The notes beneath the pieces are model-generated. The model was given only the letters and a program-made list of their open reading frames with translations, made no database searches and had not been told where the DNA came from. From Paraescarpia echinospica (Eukaryota > Annelida > Polychaeta > Sabellida > Siboglinidae): DNA of 64,000 nt. Shown piece after piece: positions 12,018 through 23,400 of this stretch. The number at the start of each line of letters is the position of its first letter. Position 1 is the first letter of the stretch. The position numbers and the translations under genes were made by a program. The stretch covers positions 45,206,153-45,270,152 of the forward strand of contig CM034533.1 in NCBI GenBank assembly GCA_020002185.1, in the 5' to 3' direction.

Positions 12018-12924
12018 CCATGCCGTTCTCCTGTGCGAAATATGGGTTCGTTGTCTGTTGTATGAACCCCCACGATTTGGCAAACCGACAGAATTCATTC
12101 GAAATGAATTGTCGGCCGTTGTCTGACACGACGATGTCCGGAATGCCGTGAGTGGTGAAGATAGCCTTGAGACGAGTAATCACACTGTCAGACGTTAGGC
12201 TGGTCAGCTTCTTAATTTCTATCCAGCGTGAATAGTAGTCAATGACCACCAAGTAGTCCTTGCGCTCGAACGTGAATATGTCCATTGCGATCTTCTCCCA
12301 CGGTCGTTTTGGGATTTCGACAGGGCGCAGAGGTTGCTCGCGCTGTGACGGCCTGTTCCGTCGGCATGTTTGGCAATGCTCGACGAACGCTGTGATGTCT
12401 CGGCTGATTCCCGGCCACCAGACGGCGCCTGCTGCTCGTTCTCGGCACTTCGAAACACCCTGGTGGGACTCGTGTAGCCTGTGAAGTATGTCGTTGCGCA
12501 TTGTTGCAGGTATCACGATCTGCAGTTTATACACGACTACTCCGTCGACGGCTGATAGTGCTGCTCTCTCACGATGGTACTCTCTTACCGTTTGTGGGAC
12601 CGATCGTTCGTGACGCGGCCACCCATTCTTGATGAAGTCGAAAAGTGATTTCATTGTCGGATCGCGTGACGTCTTGATTCGTATCTCAGTTAGACGATCC
12701 TTGGTCGCGGGCCAACTCTGTTCGATGGCGCCGAGAAACGATTCTGCAGTGTCGCTTTTCACTTCGTGCGATGAACGTGGTTCAAAGGTCGTACTTCGCT
12801 TCGAACGACAGACAGAGGCAAAGTGACCCCTGACATTGCAGATCTTGCATTTTTGCCCCAAAGCCGGACACTTTCCCTCGCGACCGTGTCGCGCGTAACC
12901 ACAGCGGTCGCACGTTTGACGCAT
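11969..12924 (-). pseudogene. Nucleocapsid knuckles fused to integrase
   Basis: In order: a CX2CX4HX5C knuckle and a CX2CX4HX4C knuckle (CKICNVRGHFASVC), a basic linker, the ESFLGAI stub, the deletion junction near 12720-12731, an integrase HHCC zinc domain (HRLHESH ... CQTC), then the DDE core: MDIF, SDNG and NGMAE with exactly 35 residues between the second D and E. After NGMAE the frame is lost. Sequence of the next integrase segment (SDPEIGLLNYRASP) follows at once in another frame, so about ten residues are deleted with a frameshift near 12000-12020. Confidence 0.88.
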
Positions 12925-13543
12925 GTTTTTTTGTGCGCGACGAGTATGGACGTTGTTTAGTGTGCCGAGCACTCATCTTTGCTTCGGCTATATGTTCATT
13001 CACTTGAATGGTGTGTACTTGTTCACGCATTTGCGATTTTACTTGCTCATTTTGGCGAGCAATAGTCACAGCCTTGTCGAGACTGAGCTCTGTACACAAC
13101 TGCAATTTTTGTTTCACTGACGAGTCATTGATGCCCATCACAAAACGGTCTCTGACCATCTCATTCGTGTCCGCATAGCCACAGTGCAACGCCAATGTTT
13201 GCAGGTCTCGCACGAATTCTTCGATAGACTCAGATGAATGCTGCACTCTGTCTTGGAATATGCAGCGTTCGTGGATGATATTTCTCGTCGGGATGAAATA
13301 CTCCGTTAACTTTGACACCAACGTGGCGTAATCTGTATCTGTTTCAGGCGACACGAACGTCAAGGTACGAAAGGTGCGATTCGCCTCACGACCACCCATA
13401 TCATACAGTAACGAGTCGCGTTGGACTTCGACGTCTTCTTTATGTAGCTTAGTCGCCGTTCTAAATCGCCCGAATTCCTCGACCCACTCCAACCATTCAC
13501 TCGGCTTGAACGAAAACTTCGCTGGCGGGTCGAATTTTGCCAT
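12925..13543 (-). pseudogene. gag: gag (capsid part) of the LTR element
   Basis: The frame starts at ATG 13543 with MAKFDPPAKFSFKPSEW and runs through a retrotransposon-gag type helical domain (WVEEFGRFRTAT, LLYDMGG, Y-F-P-type region, ERCIFQDRVQ, SIEEFVRDLQTLA, VRDRFVMGI). Past a run of seven A on the - strand (about 12924-12930) the sensible sequence continues in the +1 frame, where the zinc knuckles are. One extra A in the homopolymer explains this best. The capsid-type role is known for the family. Confidence 0.85.
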
Positions 13544-13719
13544 GTTGGCTCAACGTAGCTGTAGGCGTAGCGCTGTCTAAGTGTCTTGGCGTAGGCTGTA
13601 GCGACGGACTTGTCGTGTGTTCGATTTCGCGACGACAATGTCGCTTTTCGTCGATGTTGCCGTACGTTATAACTTTTTTCGCTGAGTAAGTTAATGCATA
13701 TTGCTTTTAACTCACCCGC

Positions 13720-13737
13720 AAACCGCTTCAGACACCA
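13720..13737 (-). promoter_or_regulatory. Primer-binding site (tRNA-primed)
   Basis: Directly after the 5' LTR the - strand reads TGGTGTCTGAAGCGGTTT. It begins with the TGG that pairs with a tRNA CCA end. The tRNA species was not determined. Confidence 0.65.
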
Positions 13738-13889
13738 TGTAATGTAACGTGTATGGGTAAACGTAGGCTTTATTAAACACGAAAGTATACAGGCCAACGG
13801 GCTGAATAACCGGGAACTACCAGGTGTCTCGTCGAATGATTGTCCCTGTAATTAGTGCGTCGGAATTATAATGGGACGGCATTATGACA
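13738..13889 (-). repeat. 5' LTR of the gypsy-type element
   Basis: A 152 bp direct repeat of 11298-11439 that begins TGTAATGTAACG and ends CATTATGACA on the + strand. It differs from its partner by a roughly 10 bp indel and a few substitutions, so the insertion is not brand new. Confidence 0.95.
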
Positions 13890-13980
13890 ATATATGACGG
13901 AAGTATCCAAACAACCATAGGGCCTAATACCGAGCACAAGCTTCGAAGGATCCAGCAAAGGATTCAGCATGCGAGATGAC

Positions 13981-14471
13981 AGGTACTTTTGCAGTTTAGG
14001 CCCGCACCTCGAGAAAACCATGATAATAGTCACCTACAGTCACCAAACTTCACATCATATATCTACAACACTTATTCTACACATATACATTTGTCACGTG
14101 ATCAAACAATTAAATTTACTGTCTTATTGATCAAAATATTCGCTTGTTTTTGAGTGTATTCATTAGTTCCACCGTAAACTCCGGCAGGTGGCGACACTTT
14201 ATGGTTGCCTTTAGCCTATCCCCATGTCTGAAGTCAGCCATAAAGTGACGCCACCTACCGGAGTTTCCGGTGGAACTAATGAATAAACGCAAAAACGAGT
14301 GAATTTCTTGTACATTTTGATCGATAAAAGACAGTAAATTTAACTTTTTTATCACGTAATAATTATGTATGTGTAGAATACGTGTTGTAGATATATGATG
14401 TGAAGTTTGGTGACTGTAGGTGAGCGTTTTCATGTTTTTTTCGAGGTGCGGGCCTAAACTGCAAAGTACCT
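13981..14471. mobile_element. 491-bp fold-back (near-palindromic) element
   Basis: The two halves are inverted copies almost along their whole length. The left end AGGTACTTTTGCAGTTTAGG and the right end CCTAAACTGCAAAGTACCT are reverse complements with one indel. Inner pairs include the ATATATCTACAACAC, AACTAATGAATA and CACTTTATGG arms, around a small centre at about 14220. No ORF. Probably a fold-back MITE; the target duplication is not obvious. Confidence 0.85.
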
Positions 14472-14846
14472 ATATTTCTTTCATTCGGTTAACTTGAATT
14501 TTGTAAATCTTTACTACTAAACATTGAAATTCCATCTGCACACACGGATATAAAATGCTATTACTCTACGGTGAAGTGATTTAGCTACTCTTACACATCA
14601 ATGTTGCGTTACTTGTGTGTATATTATGTGTCGATCAGGAAAGCGCAGACTTTGCATAAAGTTAACCGACGACAACACACAACACAAAAAACAGATCCCG
14701 ATAAGTGGAACTTCTGATAAATAGAAGTATTTTCTTGCGTCCCTTCGATTTATACAGAGTGCATTGTATATACATATATTTGTTTGATACAATGGATCCA
14801 GTGTGATCACATTCAGCCTATTGTGTTTGCTGTCCATGGAGAGATG

Positions 14847-15665
14847 GAGGCAGGGAATCCAGGCTGGGACAAAAGTAGGTTAGACTTGGAAGCAGGGAAT
14901 CCAGGCTGGGACAAAAGTAGGTTAGACTTGAAGGCAGGGAATCCAGACTGGGACAAAAGTAGGTTAGATGTGGAGGCAGGGAATCTAGGCTGGGACAAAA
15001 GTAGGTTCTTGGGGGCAGGGAATCCAGGCTGGGAAAAAAGTAGGTTAGACTTGGAGGCAGGGAATCCAGGCTGGGACAAAAGTAGGTTCTTGGGGGCAGG
15101 GAATCCAGGCTGGGAAAAAAGTAGGTTAGATTTGGAGGCAGGGAATCCAGGCTGGGACAAAAGTAAGTTCTTGGAAGCAGGGAATCCAGGCTGGGACAAA
15201 AGTAGGTTAGATTGGAGGCAGGGAATCCAGGCTGGGACAAAAGTAGGTTAGACTAGAAGGCAGGGAATCAAGGCTGGGACAAAAGTAGGATAGACTAGGA
15301 GGCAGGGAATCCAGGCTGGGACAAAAGTAGGTTAGACTAGGAGGCAGGGAATCCAGGCTGGGACAAAGGTAGGTTAGACTTGGAGGCAGGGAATCCAGGC
15401 TGGGACAAAAGTAGGTTAGACCAGGAGGCAGGGAATCCAGGCTGGGACAAACGTAGGTTACACTTGGAGGCAGGGAATCCAGGCTGGGACAAAAGTAGGT
15501 TAGACTTGGAGGCAGGGAATCAAGGCTGGGACAAAAGTAGGTTAGACTTGGAGGCAGGGAATCCAGGCTGGGACAAAACTAGGTTAGACTTGGAGGCAGG
15601 GAATCCAGGCTGGGACAGAAGTAAGTTAGACTTGGAGGCAGGGAATCCAGGGAGGGACAAAAGTA
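14847..15665 (+). repeat. 42/43-bp minisatellite
   Basis: About 20 copies of a unit around GGCAGGGAATCCAGGCTGGG plus ACAAAAGTAGGTTAGACTTGGA. Most units are 42 bp, so it reads as a 14-residue repeat (EAGNPGWDKSRLDL) over long stretches, but shorter units such as the one near 15000 and stops after 15250 break it. I do not regard it as a gene. Confidence 0.93.
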
Positions 15666-15796
15666 GACTTCAGAGAGGTGAGAATGCACTGTTGGCACAT
15701 GTATTATCATTATGCACAACTTTTATGTATCACAACAACATTATGTACACGTTTTGTAATGAAATACACATGGTAAAAATAGTAAGTGACCTCATT

Positions 15797-16026
15797 TGTA
15801 GTATGGTAGGTGGCGTGAAGGCGGATGTAGAGTGGTGTAATTTGTAGTATGGTAGGTGGCGTGAAGGCAGATGTAGAGTGGTTAATTTGTAGTATGGTAG
15901 GTGGCGTGAAGGCGGATGTAGAGTGGTTAATTTGTAGTATGGTAGGTGGTGTGAAGGCAGATGTAGAGTGGTGTAATTTGTAGTATGGTAGGTGGCGTGA
16001 AGGCAGATGTAGAGTGGTGTAATTTG
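15797..16026 (+). repeat. 43-46-bp minisatellite
   Basis: Five copies of a unit built on TAGTATGGTAGGTGGCGTGA plus AGGCGGATGTAGAGTGGTGT. Unit length varies by loss of a GTG. No coding role. Confidence 0.9.
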
Positions 16027-16355
16027 TTGACATGAAGGATTCTTTTCACCTGTGACCGTCCAGTGGAGACCGGTGTGATCTGGACAGAGCCTCCACTTGC
16101 TGCTCTATATTTGACAGAGAGATCACGTGACATATCCATGACAAATAGAATGACAACTCTGCTGTGACAACAGAAAACAAACAGAAGACACCACACAACC
16201 CACAAAGTGGGGAACCAGTAATTTTTGCGATCCAAAATCACTATTAGCGTCAATTTGCATGAACATCTTTCACTCAGTAGGTGGTCCCACTCTAGTAATT
16301 TATTTTCCTCACGACACATGGTGACAACAAAACCATCCACACCACATATGTTTAA

Positions 16356-16689
16356 AGAGATGTAGTCTGTCTATCCGGAATTAGCGAAAGTAGTAATTTC
16401 TAACTAGGAGTCTGCTGTGTTGACCGTGAGAAAGTGAGCATCGTTGAACAGTTAACTCAGCCCGACTCGGCCATATTGCCAATTAAGCTTGTTTTGAAAC
16501 AGGATGTTTTGTTTACTACCCGGTATTTGAAATTGAACATGCACCTGTGGTTGTGCCTTCAAATTGCGACCATTGTTATGGGCTTACTAAACACAATTTG
16601 GCGGGCAGTATCATTTCAACAACGTTGGTATAGTCTTAAGAACATTATATCAATTAATACATGAAAAACTTGGAACAGACTGTGTTCTT
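16356..16689. mobile_element. TTAA-flanked MITE, copy 2
   Basis: TTAA lies at 16352-16355 and 16690-16693. The ends AGAGATGTAGTCTGT and ACAGACTGTGTTCT are inverted. Body shared with copies at 3878 and 18284; this copy is in the opposite orientation to the 18284 copy. Confidence 0.8.
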
Positions 16690-17323
16690 TTAATGTATTT
16701 GGTTTCTGCACAGAAATATGATCAAGTCACCCACAGTTAGTTCACTGTAACTCCAGCCGTGTGACACAAAATGTCCCTAAAGTTAACCATTTTGTGCAAT
16801 AGCCCTGCTTTATGACTGGCCAAGTTTTGTAGGTCAATACGCTGGGGATAATTATGTACTTAGCAGCCCCTGTCATAAGAGGATGATGTAAGTACATTCT
16901 GAAGTAGTGAGATTTCACTGTTGGTAAACCAAACGAGGACAATTCCATCATACCTTGGGAATCATTTCCTTTTCACATCACGCGTCAATATTCCCATCTC
17001 TGATTGTTAGACAAATTACCCACTTTCAGGGTAAAACTGCTAGCAGATTCCCAGCAAAAACCTAGCTGATTTCGTTTAAAGTGGAACAACTCTAGCCTGA
17101 CTGATAACATCACTTGATTGGAATGCCATATGCCAAGTAACCAATTAAATTGTTTAAGGATTTACATAAACATTCATTGAAAAAAAATGTCCTGTCTATA
17201 CACAAGAAAGATCATTGACAATGTGAGATTATCTCCATCTTGTTGGTCACTCGTGGTCCAGCCACTCTTGACCAACAAGTACTTCTGGTACTTTTATCAT
17301 TGTCGAGTCAAACAGTTGTACTT

Positions 17324-17478
17324 TTAAGGTCTGACTTCTTTGACCAGTTTCATCAACTGGTGTTTCTCCATCTCCAGCTGACTTTGTCTCTCTTTGTTGA
17401 ACGCGAGGCGGTTCTCTAGACTCTGCATCATCGGTCCAGTCAACACGTCCATGAAGTGGCACAATGCCTTGCTGTATA
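17324..17478 (-). CDS. BRCC3: BRCC3 last exon (C-terminal coiled coil)
   Basis: The acceptor TTTGCAG ends at 17479. The exon completes a Val codon and encodes VYSKALCHFMDVLTGPMM and a Gln/Glu/Lys-rich coiled coil ending LVKEVRP, TAA at 17324-17326. The helices resemble the BRCC36 C-terminus that pairs with the Abraxas coiled coil. Confidence 0.9.
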
Positions 17479-20400
17479 CTGCAAACAGAAAGTGAAAGTA
17501 GCTGATGGAAGGTGGAGCTGTTGGCCTCAAAACAGGGAGACAGGAGGTTGAGAACCCTGACACATTGCCATCATTAAATAATAGTTGTGCATGGCAAACA
17601 GAAAGTAAAAATACATCATAAATGAAGACTATCATAGGATATATAAATGAATAGAATAAAAGAAACATAAAGTGAAAGTAAATTGTAAATGAAGAGTAAG
17701 GAATAGGTGTCCATAGGAAACAAAGTGAAAGTAAATAAAATGAAGTGAGTAGAACAGGTGTACATGGCAAACATAAAGTGGATGTAAATCGGGCAGATAG
17801 AACATTGCACAGCTGTGCATGGCAAACATTCAAGCTACACACATTACAAAACAGATACCTAAGGTAATATAATATTACAGGATCACTCGCAAATGTTACC
17901 ATTACCATAACAGTATGATTATTAACTTAAACAACATTTATATATTTCAAAATCATACACAACATCTCTGTACTGCATCACACCAAATGACACAAGAGCT
18001 ACCTGATCCATTTTGTATCTTGGCAACAAGATCCATGTTGGGGATCCGCGTTGTCTTTGTGTAGGCTTCCTCCTCCTCCTGACTGATGATCCGGGGTAGA
18101 TCCACGAGACTATCCAGACACGGCCGACTGATGTGTTCTGTTGGAACTATGTGGAGAGGCACTTCCAGCCGCATGTACCTACACAGATGTGGGGGTTGGG
18201 AACAATCACAATACGAGTCACACAATAGAATGACCTGCCTGCTTAGAAAAAGAATATTACAGATATGTAAAACTGTATATTAAAAGGACATAGTCTGTTC
18301 CTAGTTTTTCATGTATTAATTCATATAATATTCTTAAGACATTACTAACTTTGTTGAAGGTATACTGCCCGCCAAATTATGTTTTGTAAGCCCGTAACAA
18401 AGGTCACAGTTTGAAGGCAGACCACAGGTGCATGTTCAAATATAAACAAAACATCCAGTTTCAAAAGAAGCTTTAATGGCAATATGGACGAGTCGGGCTG
18501 AGTTAACTGCTATACCCTTTTACGTTCAATGATGCTCACTTTCCCAAGGTATACACAGCAGACTTCTAGTTAGAAATTACTATGCCCACTAATTCCAGAT
18601 AAACGAACAGACTACCTGTCCCTTTAAACCTGTCCAAATACCTTAATCCTTCATGTATAATTTATTAGGAGTGCCTTTACTTGGCATGCCTTTTGACGTA
18701 GACCTAAATCTATTATCAAAATCTTGTGTGCAGTTGGTTGCTACAAATTTGGAAGCATTAAACTATGTCTACACAAAGTGATATTGTTGTAGTGATGATA
18801 GATGTCTATAGAAAAGGTCAAGGCCGTTTCTTGTTGCAAACAATGTCATCTAAAAATAGGACTAGTTCTATTTGAAGTATTATTGTACAACAGTTTACTT
18901 GGAATGATCTGCTCCAATCTAGTCACACCAATGTCACCAGCTTGTTAATCCCAGCTTTAGTAGTGTGCTGACATTCCCACTAGGTGGCCAGTGTGTTACA
19001 ACTTTGAATCTCCAATCATATATAACTGCTCCATAATTACCCACAACTGGTATTAATTCCATTATAGGTGTGTTGAATGTAGCTACATGGTTTCAATGTT
19101 TATACACTCATAACTAAGCAAATTAGTTCTTTTAACAAAACAAAAGAAACAGCCTGCCACCTTGCTGCACCCACCTACTTACATGATAAAGATTGCACAT
19201 GATTAGATAACTTATCATGGCGATCACAACGGAGCTGTTTTGTTAATTCACAGCTACCAGAGTATACTGTCATCATGTAAGTTACTGTGGTGGCTGCCAG
19301 TGTGCACTGTTATCATGTAACTTACTGTGGTGGCTGCCAGTGTGCACTGTTATCATGTAACTTACTGTGGTGGCTGCCAGTGTATACTGTCATCATGTAA
19401 CTTATTGTGGTGGCTGCCAGTGTATACTGTCATCGTGTAACTTACTGTGGTGGCTGCCAGTGTATACTGTCATCGTGTAACTTACTGTGGTGGCTGCCAG
19501 TGTATACTGTCATCGTGTAACTTACTGTGGTGGCTGCCAGTGTATACTGTCATCGTGTAACTTACAGTGGTGGCTGCCAGTGTATACTGTCAGCGTGTAA
19601 CTTACTGAGGTGGCTGCCAGTGTATACTGTCATCGTGTAACTTACTGAGGTGGCTACTGGGGTATACTGTCATCATGTAACTTACTGTGGTGGCTGCCAG
19701 TGTATACTGTCATCGTGTAACTTACTGAGGTGGCTACTGGTGTATACTGTCATCATGTAACTTATTGTGGTGGCTGCCAGTGTATACTGTCATCATGTAA
19801 CTTACTGTGGTGGCTGCCAGTGTACACTGTCATCGTGTAACTTACTGAGGTGGCTGCCAGTGTATACTGTCATCATGTAACATACTGTGGTGGCTGCCAG
19901 TGTATACTGTCATCATGTAACTTACTGTGGTGGCTGCCAGTGTATATTGTCAGCGGGTAACTTACTGAGGTGGCTGCCAGTGTATACTGTCATCATGTAA
20001 CTTACTGTGGTGGCTGCCAGTGTATACTGTTATCATGTAACTTACTGTGGTGACTGCCAGTGTATACTGTCATCGTGTAACTTACTGTGGTGGCTGCCAG
20101 AGTATACTGTCATCGTGTAACTTACTGTGGTGGCTGCCAGTGTATACTGTCATGTGTAACTTACTGTGGTGGCTGTCAGCGTATACTGTCATCATGAAAC
20201 TTACTGTGGTGGCTGCCAGTGTATACTGTCATCATGTAACTTACTGTGGTGACTGCCAGTGTATACTGTCATCATGTAACTTACTGTGGTGGCTGCCAGT
20301 GTATACTGTCATCGTGTAACTTACTGTGGTGGCTGCCAGTGTATACTGTCATGTGTAACTTACTGTGGTGGCTGCCAGTGTATACTGTCATCATGTAACT

Positions 20401-23400
20401 TACTGTGGTGACTGCCAGTGTATACTGTCATCATGTAACTTACTGTGGTGGCTGCCAGTGTATACTGTCATCATGTAACTTACTGTGGTGACTGCCAGTG
20501 TATACTGTCATCGTGTAACTTACTGTGGTGGCTGCCAGAGTATACTGTCATCGTGTAACTTACTGTGGTGGCTGCCAGTGTATACTGTCATGTGTAACTT
20601 ACTGTGGTGGCTGTCAGCGTATACTGTCATCATGTAACTTACTGTGGTGGCTGTCAGCGTATACTGTCATCATGTAACTTACTGTGGTGGCTGCCAGAGT
20701 ATACTGTCATCGTGTAACTTACTGTGGTGGCTGCCAGTGTATACTGTCATGTGTAACTTACTGTGGTGGCTGTCAGCGTATACTGTCATCATGTAACTTA
20801 CTGTGGTGGCTGCCAGTGTATACTGTCATTGTGTAACTTACTGTGGTGGCTGCCAGAGTATACTGTCATCGTGTAACTTACTGTGGTGGCTGCCAGTGTA
20901 TACTGTCATGTGTAACTTACTGTCGTGGCTGTCAGCGTATACTGTCATCATGTAACTTACTGTGGTGGCTGCCAGTGTATACTGTCATCATGTAACTTAC
21001 TGTGGTGGCTTCCAGTGTATACTGTCATCATGTAACTTACTGTGGTGGCTGCCAGTGTATACTGTCATCGTGTAACTTACTGTGGTGGCTGCCAGTGTAT
21101 ACTCTCATCGTGTAACTTACTGAGGTGGCTATTAGTGTATACTGTCATCATGTAACTTACTGTGGTGGCTGCCAGTGTATACTGTCATCGTGTAACTTAC
21201 TGTGGTGACTGCCAGTGTATACTGTCATCATGTAACTTACTGTGGTGGCTGCCAGTGTATACTGTCATCATGTAACTTACTGTGGTGGCTGCCAGTGTAT
21301 ACTGTCATCATGTAACTTACTGTGGTGGCTGCCAGTGTATACTGTCATCATGTAACTTACTGTGGTGGCTGCCAGTGTATACTGTCATCGTGTAACTTAC
21401 TGTGGTGGCTGCCAGTGTATACTGTCATCATGTAACTTACTGTGGTGGCTGCCAGTGTATACTGTCATCATGTAACTTACTGTGGTGGCTGCCAGTGTAT
21501 ACTGTCATCATGTAACTTACTGTGGTGGCTGCCAGTGTATACTGTCATCATGTAACTTACTGTGGTGACTGCCAGTGTATACTGTCATCATGTAACTTAC
21601 TGTGGTGGCTGCTGTCATCGTGTAACTTACTGTGGTGGCTGCCAGTGTATACTGTCATCGTGTAACTTACTGTGGTGGCTGCCAGTGTATACTGTCATCG
21701 TGTAACTTACAGTGGTGGCTGCCAGTGTATACTGTCAGCGTGTAACTTACTGAGGTGGCTGCCAGTGTATACTGTCATCGTGTAACTTACTGAGGTGGCT
21801 ACCAGTGTATACTGTCATCATGTAACTTACTGTGGTGGCTGCCAGTGTATACTGTCATCGTGTAACTTACTGAGGTGGCTACTAGTGTATACTGTCATCG
21901 TGTAACTTACTGAGGTGGCTACTAGTGTATACTGTCATCGTGTAACTTACTGCGGTGGTTCTCCCTCTGGGCTCTGGTTGATTGACTGGAAGCACGTTAA
22001 CTGAATCCTGTTTTCCTGTAAGAAATGCAAAACACTTATGCATTCATGCTGCATTTTTTTGATTGAAATCCATACTTCTCATTTTAACTTGTGTATAAAG
22101 TTCTATTATGCTATCTTATACCATTCCTATTCTGATTGAGTGTTGCCATCTACAAGTATATAAACTATACCTACAATATAAAATCTTCAAAGTCTCTAAA
22201 CATTGTCTAGAATCTAAAGTATTTGCAGTAACTGACATAAATTACACACAGAAATAAACCAATTTAGAAAATTCACACTTGACTTTGTACTGTAGTCCTG
22301 AATATTTATGTTCATTTATAACTCACAACTGACTTACTATGCATTTCTCAAAAGTAATCTTAGTCTAACAAAACGACAAGATGAGCCAAGAGAAAGGTGG
22401 CTAGATACAGTGACACCAAAGTCTTCAACCTCTGTGCCTTTCATGTTTAATGAAGGATGCTCTCCTTCTGCAGGAGTGAAAACAAACATAGCCCACCACT
22501 GACCCGCGTTGGTTTCTTCTCATTGAAGACGGAGTAAATGAGACCGACGAAGCCTTCATCCAACATCTGGTACATCGCTTGTGTCTGTACATCTGTGGCA
22601 TGAAGCATTACAGCTCAGCAGAATACAACGCTGGGAATCTAAGCTGCAATAAACTAACAGTAACTATGACTGATGCTCCTGTGTTGTGTATACAACAAAA
22701 ACCGTAGCAGTGAGTAAGTGTATCGGAGGCAAGGAAGTTTCAGTCAGTGTCTGTTCAGAGGCAACAGGACAAATCTTCACAGATGGACTGTTTTACATTC
22801 ATAAAACCAACATGGCAACGTATTTTCTATTTGTTTGTGTACTACAGGTACACACATTGACTGGGTCTATTCAACAAATAAACTTGTGTCATGTATGTCG
22901 ATGTCACATATCAACAAAATGCATGAATTTGAATTGAATAAAACCAAAACAGACTGAATTGGAACTGAATCCCACAAAGTAGGATGAATTGAATTAATTG
23001 AACAAAACAGAAAATAAATTTACGACGTTTTTCTATATAAATTGAGAAGTATAAACTACAAAATACATGTTAAATTGTAACGTTTTTGGATGTGTCTTTT
23101 TGGTGAAAGACCAAAATAAAACAACCAACAGCAGAACTACCAGTATTTATATATACAAAAGGATTTGTCACCAGACAAAATATTGGCTGCAATTCTTTGT
23201 CTAGCAGTTCTCTGCTCTCTCAGTCCCTATGCATCCCAGTTTTACTAGCAGCATAGAACAGAGCTGCTAAGTGCTAATTGGACCAACAGAGAACAACATT
23301 ACTGTTTGCTGAGGGGGTGAATTAGCATTTGCCAATGTCCACAGTTCTGCATCCTCTTTGTTCTTTAGCCAGGCTGCAAGGTAGTACCATACTAGATACT

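Larger units (their letters stand above)
11298..13889 (-). mobile_element. Ty3/gypsy-type LTR retrotransposon, internally deleted (gag-int only)
   Basis: The element is 2592 bp, oriented on the - strand. The two LTRs (13738-13889 and 11298-11439) are close copies, begin TG and end CA, and are flanked by the 5 bp duplication ATATA (11293-11297 and 13890-13894). A primer-binding site starting TGG follows the 5' LTR and a purine tract (GAAGGGAGA on the - strand) precedes the 3' LTR. Inside are gag with two zinc knuckles and an integrase. Protease, reverse transcriptase and RNase H are absent: the ESFLGAI segment typical of the start of the protease region runs directly into EQSWPATKDRL, which normally follows RNase H. 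It cannot be autonomous. Confidence 0.93.

Noticed and set aside
12219..12484. Small frames within the integrase region on both strands
   Set aside because: Shadows of the retrotransposon integrase frame.
12915..12935. Programmed -1 frameshift at A7C in gag
   Set aside because: The offset between the two frames is +1, and the element is otherwise broken, so a homopolymer mutation is simpler.
14818..15240. SQPGFPAS-type repeat protein on the - strand
   Set aside because: The reverse reading of the 42-bp minisatellite; shorter units break the frame.
19250..21945. Open frame at 20047-20319 and others inside the 40-bp array
   Set aside because: Translation of a tandem repeat (VYCHHVTYCGG-like); no start context, no splice logic, and it lies opposite to a BRCC3 intron.
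19250..21945. CRISPR-like array (about 40 bp repeats)
   Set aside because: There are no unique spacers; units are contiguous and nearly identical, and the host is a eukaryote.
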